Below, in pieces: positions 16,498 to 28,152 of a DNA stretch of 64,000 nucleotides (the stretch's first letter is position 1; the number at the start of each line of letters is the position of its first letter). This stretch comes from Salinispora tropica CNB-440 (GTDB taxonomy: Bacteria; Actinomycetota; Actinomycetes; Mycobacteriales; Micromonosporaceae). Location of the stretch: positions 930,001 to 994,000 of the forward strand of contig NC_009380.1 of assembly GCF_000016425.1 (NCBI RefSeq), in the 5' to 3' direction. Under the pieces are notes generated by a model. That model saw only the letters and a list, made by a program, of their open reading frames with translations. It made no database searches and was not told the origin of the DNA. The translations under genes were made by a program, and so were the position numbers.

Positions 16498-17026
16498 ACC
16501 GGCGTTGGGCCGCGGGTGCCGGCGAATCCTCCGGCGCGCTCGCTCCGTAGGTCCGCATGACCTCGGCGACCTCGTGGAGGAAGGCGGCGGTTGCGGTCGC
16601 CTGCTCCGGGGTGAGTCGGGCGACCGCTCGTTCGATGCCGGTCAGCATCGGCTGCAGCGCGGCCGACACCTCGTCGTACCCCTGGTCCGTGACCTGGAGC
16701 GCCACCCGGCGGCGATCCTGTGGATGTGGCGTGCGCGCCACGTGACCGGCCCGGACCAGGCGGTTCACCAGCGCGGTGGCCGAGGCGGACCGGATACCGA
16801 GTCGGTTGCCCAACTCCACCGGGCCCAGCGGGTCCGGGCTGGCGGCGAGGTGGTCGATAGCGGCGGCGTCGGTGAGCCCGATCCCGAGCCGGCGGGCCAG
16901 CGCTCCCCGGGTGTCGCTGGCCGCCCGGACTACCTCGCGCAACGCCCGGGCGGTTCGGCTGGTTGATGGCGCTTCGCTGTACGGCCCGCGACGCGAGCCG
17001 GCGGTGGTTGACGCGGCGCTGTCCAC
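16469..17026 (-). CDS. MarR-family transcriptional regulator
   Basis: A 185-residue winged-helix protein. The region GPVELGNRLGIRSASATALV then NRLVRAGHVARTPHPQDRRR is the MarR recognition helix and wing, including the conserved DRR. GTG 17026 has a leaderless -10 (minus-strand TAGCTT) 6 nt upstream, lying in a GCTAGC motif. Divergent from an MFS drug-efflux-type transporter, it is the likely repressor of that gene; the ligand is unknown. Confidence 0.85.
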   Translation of the reverse strand: MDSAASTTAGSRRGPYSEAPSTSRTARALREVVRAASDTRGALARRLGIGLTDAAAIDHLAASPDPLGPVELGNRLGIRSASATALVNRLVRAGHVARTPHPQDRRRVALQVTDQGYDEVSAALQPMLTGIERAVARLTPEQATATAAFLHEVAEVMRTYGASAPEDSPAPAAQRRFSRARRADE

Positions 17027-17032
17027 CGGACG

Positions 17033-17038
17033 AAGCTA
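17033..17038 (-). promoter_or_regulatory. -10 box of leaderless marR promoter
   Basis: Minus-strand TAGCTT, 6 nt before GTG 17026. Confidence 0.5.
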
Positions 17039-17050
17039 GCAGCTCAGGTA

Positions 17051-17065
17051 GCTAGATAAACTAGC
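17051..17065. promoter_or_regulatory. Candidate MarR operator GCTAG-N5-CTAGC
   Basis: GCTAGATAAACTAGC is an inverted repeat in the divergent marR/MFS intergenic region, 13 nt before the MFS start. A further GCTAGC half-site at 17035-17040 overlaps the marR -10 box. Confidence 0.6.
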
Positions 17066-17078
17066 GATCGGAGCGAGT

Positions 17079-18734
17079 ATGCCGGAGCAGGGACGCGGCC
17101 GCTGGTGGGGGCTGCTCGCCATCAGTCTCGGGGTCGCCACGATCATCGTCGACGTGACGATCGTCAACGTCGCCGTCCCTGCGATCATCGCTGACCTCGG
17201 CGTCAGCTCCGCCGGGGCGCAGTGGGTCCAGGAGGCGTACACCCTCGTCTTCGCCTCCCTGCTCCTGGTCGTGGGCCGCTTCGCTGATCGCGCCGGCCGA
17301 CGACGAATGTTCGTCGTCGGCGTGCTGGTCTTCGTCGTCGCCAGCCTGCTCGCCGCGTCCGCCGGCTCCGGTGCCGAGCTGATCGGGGCGCGGGTGCTCC
17401 AAGGGCTCGGCGGCGCGATGATGCTGCCCACCTCACTGTCCCTGCTGAACGCGAACTTCGTCGGCCGGGAACGGGCGATCGCCTTCGCGGTCTGGGGCTC
17501 CACCATCGGCGGGGCCGCCGCGCTCGGCCCGCTGCTCGGCGGCTGGCTCACCACCGAGCTCTCCTGGCGGTGGGCCTTCGGCATCAACCTCCCGATCGGC
17601 GTGCTGGTCGTCGTCGCCACGCTCGCGCTGGTCCCCGAATCCCGCGACGACCGGGTCGAGCGCGGCATCGACCTGGTCGGCGCGTTGCTGTCGGTGCTCG
17701 GTATGACCGGCGTCGTCTTCGCCCTCATCGAGGGGCGCACGTACGGCTGGTGGGGGTTGGCGAAGCCGATCACCCTCTTCGGCCTGGACTGGCCCGCCGC
17801 GATCTCACCGGTGCCGGTCGTCGGGCTGGCCGGCCTGGCCGCCCTTGCCCTTCTGGTCACCCACCAGGTGCGCCGCAACCGGCTCGGCCGGACGGCGCTG
17901 ATCGACCTGTCGCTGTTTCGGATCGGCTCCTTCCGGGTCGGCGTCACCGCCGCCGCGATCGTCAGCCTGGGCGAGTTCGGCCTCCTCTTCGCGCTCCCGC
18001 TCTGGTACCAGAACGTGCTCGGCTACAGCGCCTTCCACACCGGACTGGCGCTGCTGCCCCTCGCCGTCGGGAGCTTCCTCTCCAGCGCACTCGGAGCGCT
18101 TCTCGTCAAACGATGGGGTACCACCCGGGTGGTGCAGCTCGGCGTAGCCGCGGAGATCGCCGGTATCGCCGGACTCGGCCTCGTGGTCGCCCCCGACACG
18201 CGCTGGTGGGCTCCGCTTGGCCTGCTCTTCGTCTACGGCGTCGGCGTCGGTCTGGCCACCGCCCAGCTCACCGGGGTGTCGCTGCGAGAGGTGCCGGTCC
18301 GGCGCAGCGGCCAGGGGTCCGGGGTGCAGAGCACCGCGCGGCAGGTCGGCTCCGCCCTCGGCATCGCCGTGCTCGGCACGGTCCTCTTCGCCGGGCTCAG
18401 CGGGCTCCTCGGCGCGCGGCTCGCTGATCGGTCCGAGCTCGATCCCACCCAGCGCGAACAGGTGGTGACCGAGGTCCGGGAGAGTGGCGGAGCGGCGATC
18501 GCCGGGCTCGCCGCCGACCCCCGCACCGCGCCGATCGCCGAGGAGGCGAAGGCCGCCTTCGCCGACGCCACCCGGTACGCCGCCTTCACCGCCGCCGGCT
18601 TCCTGCTCATCGGGCTGATCGCCTGCGCCCGACTGCCCCGGGACCGCCCCGGGGCAGCGGAGCCGGCGCCGACGCCACAGCCGGCGGCCAGCCCCGCCGG
18701 TCAGACCGCGGAGGGGCTGGCCGCACCGGGGTGA
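17079..18734 (+). CDS. MFS transporter, DHA2 (EmrB/QacA) 14-TM type
   Basis: A 551-residue proton-driven efflux protein with about 14 hydrophobic segments. Early parts show the family pattern: VDVTIVNVAVPAI in helix 1, GRFADRAGRRRMF (motif A) after helix 2, and GPLLGGWLTTELSWRWAF (motif C region) in helix 5. It would export drugs or toxic metabolites across the cytoplasmic membrane. CGGAG precedes ATG 17079. It is divergent from marR with a shared operator region, so it is probably induced when MarR binds a ligand. Confidence 0.9.
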   Translation: MPEQGRGRWWGLLAISLGVATIIVDVTIVNVAVPAIIADLGVSSAGAQWVQEAYTLVFASLLLVVGRFADRAGRRRMFVVGVLVFVVASLLAASAGSGAELIGARVLQGLGGAMMLPTSLSLLNANFVGRERAIAFAVWGSTIGGAAALGPLLGGWLTTELSWRWAFGINLPIGVLVVVATLALVPESRDDRVERGIDLVGALLSVLGMTGVVFALIEGRTYGWWGLAKPITLFGLDWPAAISPVPVVGLAGLAALALLVTHQVRRNRLGRTALIDLSLFRIGSFRVGVTAAAIVSLGEFGLLFALPLWYQNVLGYSAFHTGLALLPLAVGSFLSSALGALLVKRWGTTRVVQLGVAAEIAGIAGLGLVVAPDTRWWAPLGLLFVYGVGVGLATAQLTGVSLREVPVRRSGQGSGVQSTARQVGSALGIAVLGTVLFAGLSGLLGARLADRSELDPTQREQVVTEVRESGGAAIAGLAADPRTAPIAEEAKAAFADATRYAAFTAAGFLLIGLIACARLPRDRPGAAEPAPTPQPAASPAGQTAEGLAAPG

Positions 18735-18743
18735 CGTTTCGGG

Positions 18744-22081
<3,338 letters not shown>

Positions 22082-22240
22082 CTTGGGGGCTCCTCCCGGG
22101 GAGTTCGTTGACGGGGAGTGTAACGGCCGTGCCGACGCCCCCTAACGAGCGCTAAGTGTGGGATGCCGCACTGCCCGTTCACCGACAGCCCGCAGCGCAC
22201 CACGGCGCTCCGGGTAGCCGTCGGCCCGACTTCCCTGCCG

Positions 22241-22270
22241 GTGGTGATGCCCCGGGTGGCGGGGCACCAC
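22241..22270. terminator. Hairpin downstream of the O-methyltransferase
   Basis: GTGGT-GAT-GCCCCG pairs with CGGGGC-ACCAC across a GGTGG loop, just beyond the O-methyltransferase stop (22297 on the minus strand) and upstream of accA. It probably separates the two transcripts. Confidence 0.55.
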
Positions 22271-22296
22271 GACAAGCAGGGAACCGAAACGGACCG

Positions 22297-22950
22297 TCAG
22301 TGCACTCGGGCCAGGGTCAACCCGTCGGCGATCGGCAGCATCATCGGGTCGACCCGAACGTCGGCCAGTACCTCGTCGTTGAACGCGGCGATGGCCCGGT
22401 CGCCGGCGTCCTGCGGGGCGAGCACCCGGCCGTCGCGAAGGACGTTGTCGACGGCGATCACCCCGCCGGGCCGCATCCGGGGCACCAGCTCCGCCCAGTA
22501 CGCCGAATAGCCGACCTTGTCCGCGTCGATGAAAGCGAAGTCGAGGTGACGGTCGCCCGGTAGTTCCCGCAGCGTCTCCTCGGCCGGGCCGATGCGCAGC
22601 TGCACCCGGTCGTCCACGCCAGCCCGGGTCCAGTAGCGCCGAGCGATCCCGGTGAACTCCTCCGAGACGTCGAAGCAGGTCAGCTGCCCGTCCTCGGCAA
22701 GCCCGCGGGCGATAGCCAGCGCGGAGAGCCCGGTAAAGGTGCCGACCTCGACTGCCTGTCGTGCCCCCAGCAGCCGGGTCAGAAAGGTCAGGAACGCGGC
22801 CTGCTCCGGCGCCACCTGCATCTGCGCGTCCTCCGGCAGGTGTGCCCGGGTCTCCTTGATCAGGTCGAGCATGACCTCATCCGGTGGGCTGCCGTGGGCG
22901 ACCAGGTAGGCGTGCAACTCCGATGTCAACGGGATGGACTTGGTGGTCAA
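22297..22950 (-). CDS. SAM-dependent O-methyltransferase (CCoAOMT/COMT-like)
   Basis: A 217-residue class I methyltransferase with the SAM-binding motif QAVEVGTFTGLSALAIARGL and the metal/substrate segment FIDADKVGYSAYW, typical of the cation-dependent catechol/caffeoyl-CoA O-methyltransferase family. The physiological substrate is unknown. The start appears to be TTG 22950, preceded by AAGGAG at 5 nt; no ATG/GTG fits as well. It lies between maf and accA in the carboxylase cluster. Confidence 0.85.
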   Translation of the reverse strand: MTTKSIPLTSELHAYLVAHGSPPDEVMLDLIKETRAHLPEDAQMQVAPEQAAFLTFLTRLLGARQAVEVGTFTGLSALAIARGLAEDGQLTCFDVSEEFTGIARRYWTRAGVDDRVQLRIGPAEETLRELPGDRHLDFAFIDADKVGYSAYWAELVPRMRPGGVIAVDNVLRDGRVLAPQDAGDRAIAAFNDEVLADVRVDPMMLPIADGLTLARVH

Positions 22951-22990
22951 CGCTGCTCCTTCGTGCTCTCGACTGCGAGACTCTCGCTGG

Positions 22991-23671
22991 TCAGGCTCCA
23001 GGGTTCGGCTTCGGGGTAGCCGAGGTGCCTGGCGTGGGGTGGGTCGACGTGCCCCTGCTCCACAGGCCGGTGATCGGTAGATTCAGCTCGGCCAGGAGTC
23101 GGCGTAGCAGCGGCAGGGAGAGGCCTACCACCGTGCCGGGGTCGCCCTCGATCCGCTCCACGAACGGCCCACCCAACCCATCGATCGTGAACGCGCCGGC
23201 CACCACCAGGGGCTCCCCCGTGGCGACGTACGTGGCGATCTCGTCGTCACTCACCGCGGCGAAGTGCACGGTCGTGGAGGCGACGGCCTCCGCCCGCCGA
23301 CCGGCGGTCACGTCGACGAGGCAGTGGCCGCTGTGCAGGACCCCACTGCGCCCCCGCATCCGCTCCCACCGGTGGATGGCGTCGGCCGAGTCGGCCGGCT
23401 TGCCGAAGATCTGGCCGTCGAACTCCAGCACCGAGTCACACCCGATCACCAGAGTGCGTTGGTCCTGGGCTGGCCGCAGCCGGGTCAGGACCGCCTGCGC
23501 CTTCAGTCGGGCCAGTTCAAGACAGAGTTCATCCGCTCGATCGCTGGCCACGAGGGACTCGTCGACGCCACTGACCAGCACATCTGGCTCGATCCCGGCT
23601 GCCTGGAGAGTCTTGCGGCGGGCAGGGCTCGCGGAGGCGAGCACGAGGCGAAGCGGTAGCGATCCAGACAC
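22991..23671 (-). CDS. maf: Maf nucleotide pyrophosphatase
   Basis: A 226-residue Maf-family protein: LASASPARRKTLQAAG at the N-terminus, the catalytic-Asp strand VIGCDSVLEFDGQIFGKP, and IDGLGGPFVERIEGDPGTVV. Maf proteins hydrolyse non-canonical or canonical NTPs and have been linked to septum formation. GTG 23671 has a -10-like TAACGT 7 nt upstream. In mycobacteria maf sits between accE5 and accA3, and the neighbourhood is the same here. Confidence 0.9.
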   Translation of the reverse strand: MSGSLPLRLVLASASPARRKTLQAAGIEPDVLVSGVDESLVASDRADELCLELARLKAQAVLTRLRPAQDQRTLVIGCDSVLEFDGQIFGKPADSADAIHRWERMRGRSGVLHSGHCLVDVTAGRRAEAVASTTVHFAAVSDDEIATYVATGEPLVVAGAFTIDGLGGPFVERIEGDPGTVVGLSLPLLRRLLAELNLPITGLWSRGTSTHPTPGTSATPKPNPGA

Positions 23672-23678
23672 GACGCCG

Positions 23679-23684
23679 ACGTTA
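23679..23684 (-). promoter_or_regulatory. -10 box of leaderless maf promoter
   Basis: Minus-strand TAACGT, 7 nt before GTG 23671. Confidence 0.5.
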
Positions 23685-23790
23685 CCGCTCCGTCCTCAGC
23701 GTCGGCGAAGCCGATGGGATGGTGACGTCCTCTCCCGGCTGACGGCCGGTGGAATCACTGCGACAGGACCGGCGTACGCGGTCGGCAATG

Positions 23791-24378
23791 TCATGGGTTG
23801 AAGCCGACGGCGGGGCCGGGGTCGGTCGGCCCGTCGTCTGTTGGGGGGTGATTCACCGGGTCTGTTCCCTGATCCGTCTCCCACTGCTGGTCGAGCTCCC
23901 AGCTGCGTGGTGCTTCCGTAGACGTGCCCTGGTGAGTCGGGCCCCCAGGGCGCCCAGGCGGTGTCGCTGATCCCGGTTCGGCTCCACGGGGCGGAATGTT
24001 GGGACCGCCCGGGAAGCTCTTGCCACTCCCCGGACGCGAACCGGCGCCGCCGGTCGGTGCAGTGCCCGCTCCACCGCCGCCGGTCACGCCGCCGACGGGG
24101 CGGCGTGGGGGGACATCGGTGGGGGAGGAGCGATTCGACCCCGGGTGCGGTGCTCCGTCGGTGTTGCCGCCGTGGGCAAGGTTGCCCGGAGGGAGCGGCG
24201 ATGTTGGCTCTGCCGAGCGCGCCGGGCCGGGGCTTGGGTTGGTCTTCGACGGTGTCGTGGGGGTGGCTTTGGGCGACGGGGGTGAGAGGGATACGGGAAC
24301 AACCCGCGGGATGATGGGCGTGGGGGGCACTTCGTTGGTGTAGGGCATTGTGGGTGGACCCTCACCCTCCTCGAACAT
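23791..24378 (-). CDS. Pro/Gly/Thr-rich low-complexity protein
   Basis: A 195-residue protein that is almost entirely Pro, Gly, Ser and Thr, with no globular domain, signal peptide or membrane helix. A more ordered C-terminal end includes RSWELDQQWETDQGTDPVNH. ATG 24378 has a convincing ribosome-binding site AAGGGAGGG, arguing that it is translated. Such proteins resemble the disordered C-terminal regions of secreted type VII/PPE-like proteins in this family of bacteria, so it may be a shortened relative; this is a guess. It lies between accE and maf. Confidence 0.5.
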   Translation of the reverse strand: MFEEGEGPPTMPYTNEVPPTPIIPRVVPVSLSPPSPKATPTTPSKTNPSPGPARSAEPTSPLPPGNLAHGGNTDGAPHPGSNRSSPTDVPPRRPVGGVTGGGGAGTAPTGGAGSRPGSGKSFPGGPNIPPRGAEPGSATPPGRPGGPTHQGTSTEAPRSWELDQQWETDQGTDPVNHPPTDDGPTDPGPAVGFNP

Positions 24379-24557
24379 CGTCCCTCCCTTTCTGTCACCG
24401 TGCCGTTTCCATCAGTGAGGGTAGCGGGTCTGGCATGGGAGTTGCAGCCCGGAAAGATTGCGTATCGGATGAGCTGCCGCGTGCCGATGGAGACGGTCTG
24501 CACCGCACCGAGCCTGAGCGGTTGGGGTGACCTTGTCGTGTGTGGCGGAGGTCGTTG

Positions 24558-24770
24558 TCAGCGGGGCAGGCCGGAGGCGCGCCAGGCGTCCGGGCCGGCG
24601 GCGTGACCGGTGTTGGCGGGGCGGGCGCGGCGTGCCCAGGCGGAAGTCGTCGGCGGGGCGGGGGGTGCCGCCGGCTTGGATCGGGTGACGATCGTGCCCA
24701 CCAGGGCGGCCAGCTCTTCGGCGGTCGGCGTGCCGTGAACGATGCGGAACAGTGGCTCCTCGGCAGACAT
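24558..24770 (-). CDS. accE: Acyl-CoA carboxylase epsilon subunit
   Basis: A 70-residue protein: PLFRIVHGTPTAEELAALVG is the conserved N-terminal segment of actinobacterial carboxylase epsilon subunits, followed by a Pro/Ala linker and a C-terminal AWARRARPAN...AWRASGLPR segment. Epsilon binds the beta subunit and raises activity of the alpha-beta complex. Start ATG 24770 has a leaderless -10 (TACCCT) 6 nt upstream. It usually follows the beta gene directly; here four oppositely oriented genes separate them. Confidence 0.85.
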   Translation of the reverse strand: MSAEEPLFRIVHGTPTAEELAALVGTIVTRSKPAAPPAPPTTSAWARRARPANTGHAAGPDAWRASGLPR

Positions 24771-24776
24771 GGCGTC

Positions 24777-24782
24777 AGGGTA
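24777..24782 (-). promoter_or_regulatory. -10 box of leaderless accE promoter
   Basis: Minus-strand TACCCT, 6 nt before ATG 24770. Confidence 0.55.
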
Positions 24783-24847
24783 CGTCGTGGAGTTTGGATC
24801 TTGGAGCGCGGTGGCGTGCCGCCCGAGTGACCGTCGTTGCCGCCGGG

Positions 24848-24853
24848 TACCGT
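24848..24853 (+). promoter_or_regulatory. -10 box of leaderless kinase promoter
   Basis: TACCGT, 7 nt before ATG 24861. Confidence 0.5.
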
Positions 24854-24860
24854 TTCAGCG

Positions 24861-26726
24861 ATGTCGAACGCACTTCCGGAACTCGTCGCTGGCCGATATC
24901 GGCTCTTGTCGCCGCTCGGTCAGGGTGGCATGGGTCGGGTGTGGAAGGCGCGCGACGAGGTGCTGCACCGAAACGTGGCGATCAAGGAGTTGGTCCCGCC
25001 GCCCAGCCTCACCGACGAGGAACGCCGCGAGATGCGGGAGCGTTCGCTCCGCGAGGCGCGGGCGATCGCTCGACTCAATCACGTCAATGTTGTCCGCATC
25101 TTCGACGTGCTGCGTACCGATGGCGATCCGTGGATCGTGATGGAGTACGTGGCCTCGAAGTCCCTCCAGGACACCCTCGCCGAGCAGGGGCCGGTGTCGC
25201 CGGCTCGGGCGGTGCAGATCGGCCTCGGGGTGCTCGGTGCGTTGAAGGCGGCGCACAAGGCGGGGGTGATGCACCGTGACGTCAAGCCCGGCAACGTGTT
25301 GCTTGGCGAGGACGGGCGGGTGGTGCTGACCGACTTTGGTCTGGCTACCGTCCCAGGTGACCCGAATGTCACCCGCACCGGGATGGTGCTCGGCTCCCCC
25401 GCGTACATCGCTCCGGAGCGGGCACGGGACGGCACCGCGGGGCCGGAGGCGGACCTCTGGTCGCTGGGCGCGACCCTGTACGCGGCGGTGGAGGGAAAGT
25501 CGCCGTATGCGCGTACCTCGGCGATCGCCACCCTCGCGGCGCTGGCCACCGAGCCACCGCCACCACCGAAGAACGCCGGCCCGCTGCGGCCGGTGCTCAA
25601 CGGCCTGCTCCGCAAGGATCCGACCGACCGGATCACCGCCGAGGTGGCGGAGCGGCTACTACGCCGAGCCGGTGGGAAGCGTTCGCAGCTCATCCCGCTG
25701 TTGTCCGGCGTACGACGGCCGGGACCACATCGTCGCGAGGGGCAGGCGCCAGCGGTGGTGCCGGCACCACGACCGGTGTCGAAGCTGCCCGAGTCCTCGG
25801 CGTCGGCCCCACCGGCACCCCCGTCGTCGCCCCATGCGGCGCAACCGGCGGTCGAGCCATCGGCCGATGCCGCTCCCACGGCGAAGGTGACCGGTGCCGG
25901 TCCGACCGCGCCGGTCGACCCCCCGGCGGCCCGAGTGGACGCCGACCCGACAGCGAAGCTCGGCGGGCCGGCGGCTGCCCCGGCATCGTCCGTGCCGCCA
26001 CCCGGCGGGGCCGCCGCCGGGACGAAGCGTTACGCCACCCGCCGCAATCTGTTGATCGGTGCCGTGGTGGCCTTGCTCCTGCTCGGTCTCGTGGTGGCCT
26101 ATCCCCAGCTCACCATGGAGGACGACGGAGTTGATCCGGGTACCGTTGCGACCGATGCCGGGTCCACCGCCGCTCCGGCCAGCTCGACTCCGAGCGTCAC
26201 GGCGTCGGTGAGTACCCCGCCGACCAGCGCCAGCCCGACCCCGAGCGGCACGGCGGGCGCGGCCCTGCCGGCCGGCTGGAGGCTGCACCAGGACCCCACG
26301 GGATTCGTGGTGCCGGTGCCGCCCGGGCTCGACCTGGACTACCGCCGGCAATGGGGTCGGGGGCCGGAGGACTATCGGGTCCGGTTCTCCGATGGTCAGG
26401 GGCGGGCCCTGCTCATCGACCAGACGACGACGCCACTGGACGATGCCGCGGCCGACTGGCGTCGGCAGGAGGCCGCGCGACGCGGCAACTACAGCGGCTA
26501 CCAGCACGTCAAGATCGCTTCAGTGGACTACTGGGATGAGGCCGCCGACTGGGAGTGGATCTTCAACGACGATTACGGACGTCGGTTACACGTCCGTAAT
26601 CGTGGCTTCGTGACCGCGCCCGACAAGGGTTACGCGATCCGCTGGGACTGCCCGGAGGACGACTGGGCGGCGAACGAGTCGACTTTCGAGATCATCGCCG
26701 CGGGGTTTGTGCCGGTACGTAGCTGA
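24861..26726 (+). CDS. Membrane Ser/Thr protein kinase (PknB-like)
   Basis: About 621 residues. The kinase domain (roughly 11-270) has the glycine loop LGQGGMGRVW, VAIKEL Lys, catalytic HRDVKPGNVLL, DFGLA and SPAYIAPE. A Pro/Ala-rich juxtamembrane linker leads to one membrane helix (about 395-415, LLIGAVVALLLLGLVVAY), then a Thr/Ser/Pro-rich stalk and a ~150-residue extracellular domain with no PASTA repeats. It probably senses an external cue and phosphorylates cytoplasmic proteins. ATG 24861 has a leaderless -10. First of four same-strand genes (kinase, protease, sigma, membrane protein). Confidence 0.9.
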   Translation: MSNALPELVAGRYRLLSPLGQGGMGRVWKARDEVLHRNVAIKELVPPPSLTDEERREMRERSLREARAIARLNHVNVVRIFDVLRTDGDPWIVMEYVASKSLQDTLAEQGPVSPARAVQIGLGVLGALKAAHKAGVMHRDVKPGNVLLGEDGRVVLTDFGLATVPGDPNVTRTGMVLGSPAYIAPERARDGTAGPEADLWSLGATLYAAVEGKSPYARTSAIATLAALATEPPPPPKNAGPLRPVLNGLLRKDPTDRITAEVAERLLRRAGGKRSQLIPLLSGVRRPGPHRREGQAPAVVPAPRPVSKLPESSASAPPAPPSSPHAAQPAVEPSADAAPTAKVTGAGPTAPVDPPAARVDADPTAKLGGPAAAPASSVPPPGGAAAGTKRYATRRNLLIGAVVALLLLGLVVAYPQLTMEDDGVDPGTVATDAGSTAAPASSTPSVTASVSTPPTSASPTPSGTAGAALPAGWRLHQDPTGFVVPVPPGLDLDYRRQWGRGPEDYRVRFSDGQGRALLIDQTTTPLDDAAADWRRQEAARRGNYSGYQHVKIASVDYWDEAADWEWIFNDDYGRRLHVRNRGFVTAPDKGYAIRWDCPEDDWAANESTFEIIAAGFVPVRS

Positions 26727-26786
26727 TCTCGTCCCGGTGACCGAGGGCGGCCAGATCGGGCCGTAAGCCGGCCAGGACGAGAGCGG

Positions 26787-26792
26787 TAGGCT
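26787..26792 (+). promoter_or_regulatory. -10 box of leaderless M50 protease promoter
   Basis: TAGGCT, 8 nt before ATG 26801. Confidence 0.45.
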
Positions 26793-26800
26793 CCCCGCCC

Positions 26801-27544
26801 ATGGTGTCGATCGACGGTCTGACCAGTATCTGGGACACGCTGCTCGGCGCACAACCGGATCCGCCCCCGCTGCTGGTGCTGCTCACCGGCGTGGGGGCAC
26901 TGGTTGTGGTCAGCACCGGTCGACTCTGGCGGGTCGCCCGGAACGCGGTGACCATCGCCCACGAGGGCGGGCACGCCCTGGCCGCCCTGCTTACCGGCCG
27001 CCGCCTACACGGCATTCGGCTGCACTCGGACACCTCCGGGCTCACCCTCTCCGCCGGCCGCCCCACCGGCCTCGGCATGGTGATCACCCTGCTCGCCGGC
27101 TACCTCGCCCCACCGCTGGTCGGGCTGGCCGGAGCCGGGATCCTCGGCGGAAACCGGATCACCCTGCTGTTGTGGGTCGCCGTGGCGCTGCTGCTGGCCA
27201 TGCTGGTGCTGATCCGCAACGTCTTCGGGGCGCTGTCGTTGCTGGTCACCGGGGGGCTCGTCCTCGCCGTCTCCTGGTACGCCGCACCGCAGGTGCAGGC
27301 GGCGTTCGCGTACACCGGAGTGTGGTTCCTGCTGCTCGGCGGACTCCGCCCGGTGGTCGAGCTGCAACGGCTGCGTGCCCGCGGCCGGATGCCCGCCTCC
27401 GACGCCGACCAACTCGCTGGCATCACCCCCTTCCCCGCGTTCTTCTGGGTCTCGGTGTTCGCCCTGGTCAACCTGGCCGTGCTGGGCTTTGGCGCGGTTC
27501 TGTTGGCCGGTCGGATCCTGACCGGGCACGGGCTGAGCGGCTGA
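26801..27544 (+). CDS. M50-type membrane metalloprotease
   Basis: A 247-residue polytopic membrane protein. The zinc motif AHEGGHALAALLTGRR (HExxH form) lies near residue 51, within or after the first helices, and about six further hydrophobic segments follow. It belongs to the M50B-like group of actinobacterial membrane metalloproteases. Family precedent (site-2 proteases) suggests intramembrane cleavage, possibly of an anti-sigma factor; the neighbouring sigma and anti-sigma-like genes make that attractive but unproven. Confidence 0.8.
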   Translation: MVSIDGLTSIWDTLLGAQPDPPPLLVLLTGVGALVVVSTGRLWRVARNAVTIAHEGGHALAALLTGRRLHGIRLHSDTSGLTLSAGRPTGLGMVITLLAGYLAPPLVGLAGAGILGGNRITLLLWVAVALLLAMLVLIRNVFGALSLLVTGGLVLAVSWYAAPQVQAAFAYTGVWFLLLGGLRPVVELQRLRARGRMPASDADQLAGITPFPAFFWVSVFALVNLAVLGFGAVLLAGRILTGHGLSG

Positions 27545-27651
27545 GCCGGGCGGCCCGGGTTGGCCCGGTCGGGGCGGAAAGCCGGGCGCTGTCGGCAACC
27601 CGAGGCCGGCGCTGGTGCGTGTCCCCTGCGACCGCCACGGGAGGTAACCAG

Positions 27652-28152
27652 GTGCCGGATGTCGAGGGGTTCGACGAGTTCTACCGGGGGAGCCGGCAGC
27701 GGCTGCTCGGCTTTGTGTGTGTGCTCACCGGTGATCTCAGCGAGGCCCAGGATGCGGTGCAGGAGGCGTACATCCGGGCCTGGCAGCGCTGGTCAACGGT
27801 GAGCGGGTACGACGACCCGGAGGCGTGGGTGCGGGTGGTGGCGAGCCGGATCGCGGTCAGCCGGTGGCGTAGCCTGCGTAGCCGGGCGCGGGCGTACCTG
27901 CGGCACGGTGCCGCCGAAAGCGTCCCCGCGCCAAGCACCGACACGGTGGCGGTGGTCGCCGCGCTGCGCCGGCTGCCGGAGGAGCAGCGCATCGCGATCG
28001 CGCTCTACTACCTGGTGGGGATGCCCGTCGTCGAGGTCGCCCGGGAGACCAACGCCCCGGTCGGCACCGTCAAGGCCCGGCTGGCTCGCGGCCGGGCCGC
28101 TCTCGCCGGGCTACTTGCCGTCGCCGACCTGGAGGAGGCCGTCGATGCATGA
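27652..28152 (+). CDS. SigE-family (ECF-like) RNA polymerase sigma factor
   Basis: About 166 residues. Region 2 reads FDEFYRGSRQRLLGFVCVLT and GDLSEAQDAVQEAYIRAWQR; region 4 reads LPEEQRIAIALYYLVGMPVV followed by EVARETNAPVGTVKARLARG, the -35 recognition HTH. It directs RNA polymerase to stress or envelope genes; targets are unknown. GTG 27652 follows GGGAGG (27639-27644) at 7 nt. Its stop overlaps the start of the next gene by 8 nt, coupling it to a membrane protein that may be its anti-sigma factor. Confidence 0.9.
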   Translation: MPDVEGFDEFYRGSRQRLLGFVCVLTGDLSEAQDAVQEAYIRAWQRWSTVSGYDDPEAWVRVVASRIAVSRWRSLRSRARAYLRHGAAESVPAPSTDTVAVVAALRRLPEEQRIAIALYYLVGMPVVEVARETNAPVGTVKARLARGRAALAGLLAVADLEEAVDA

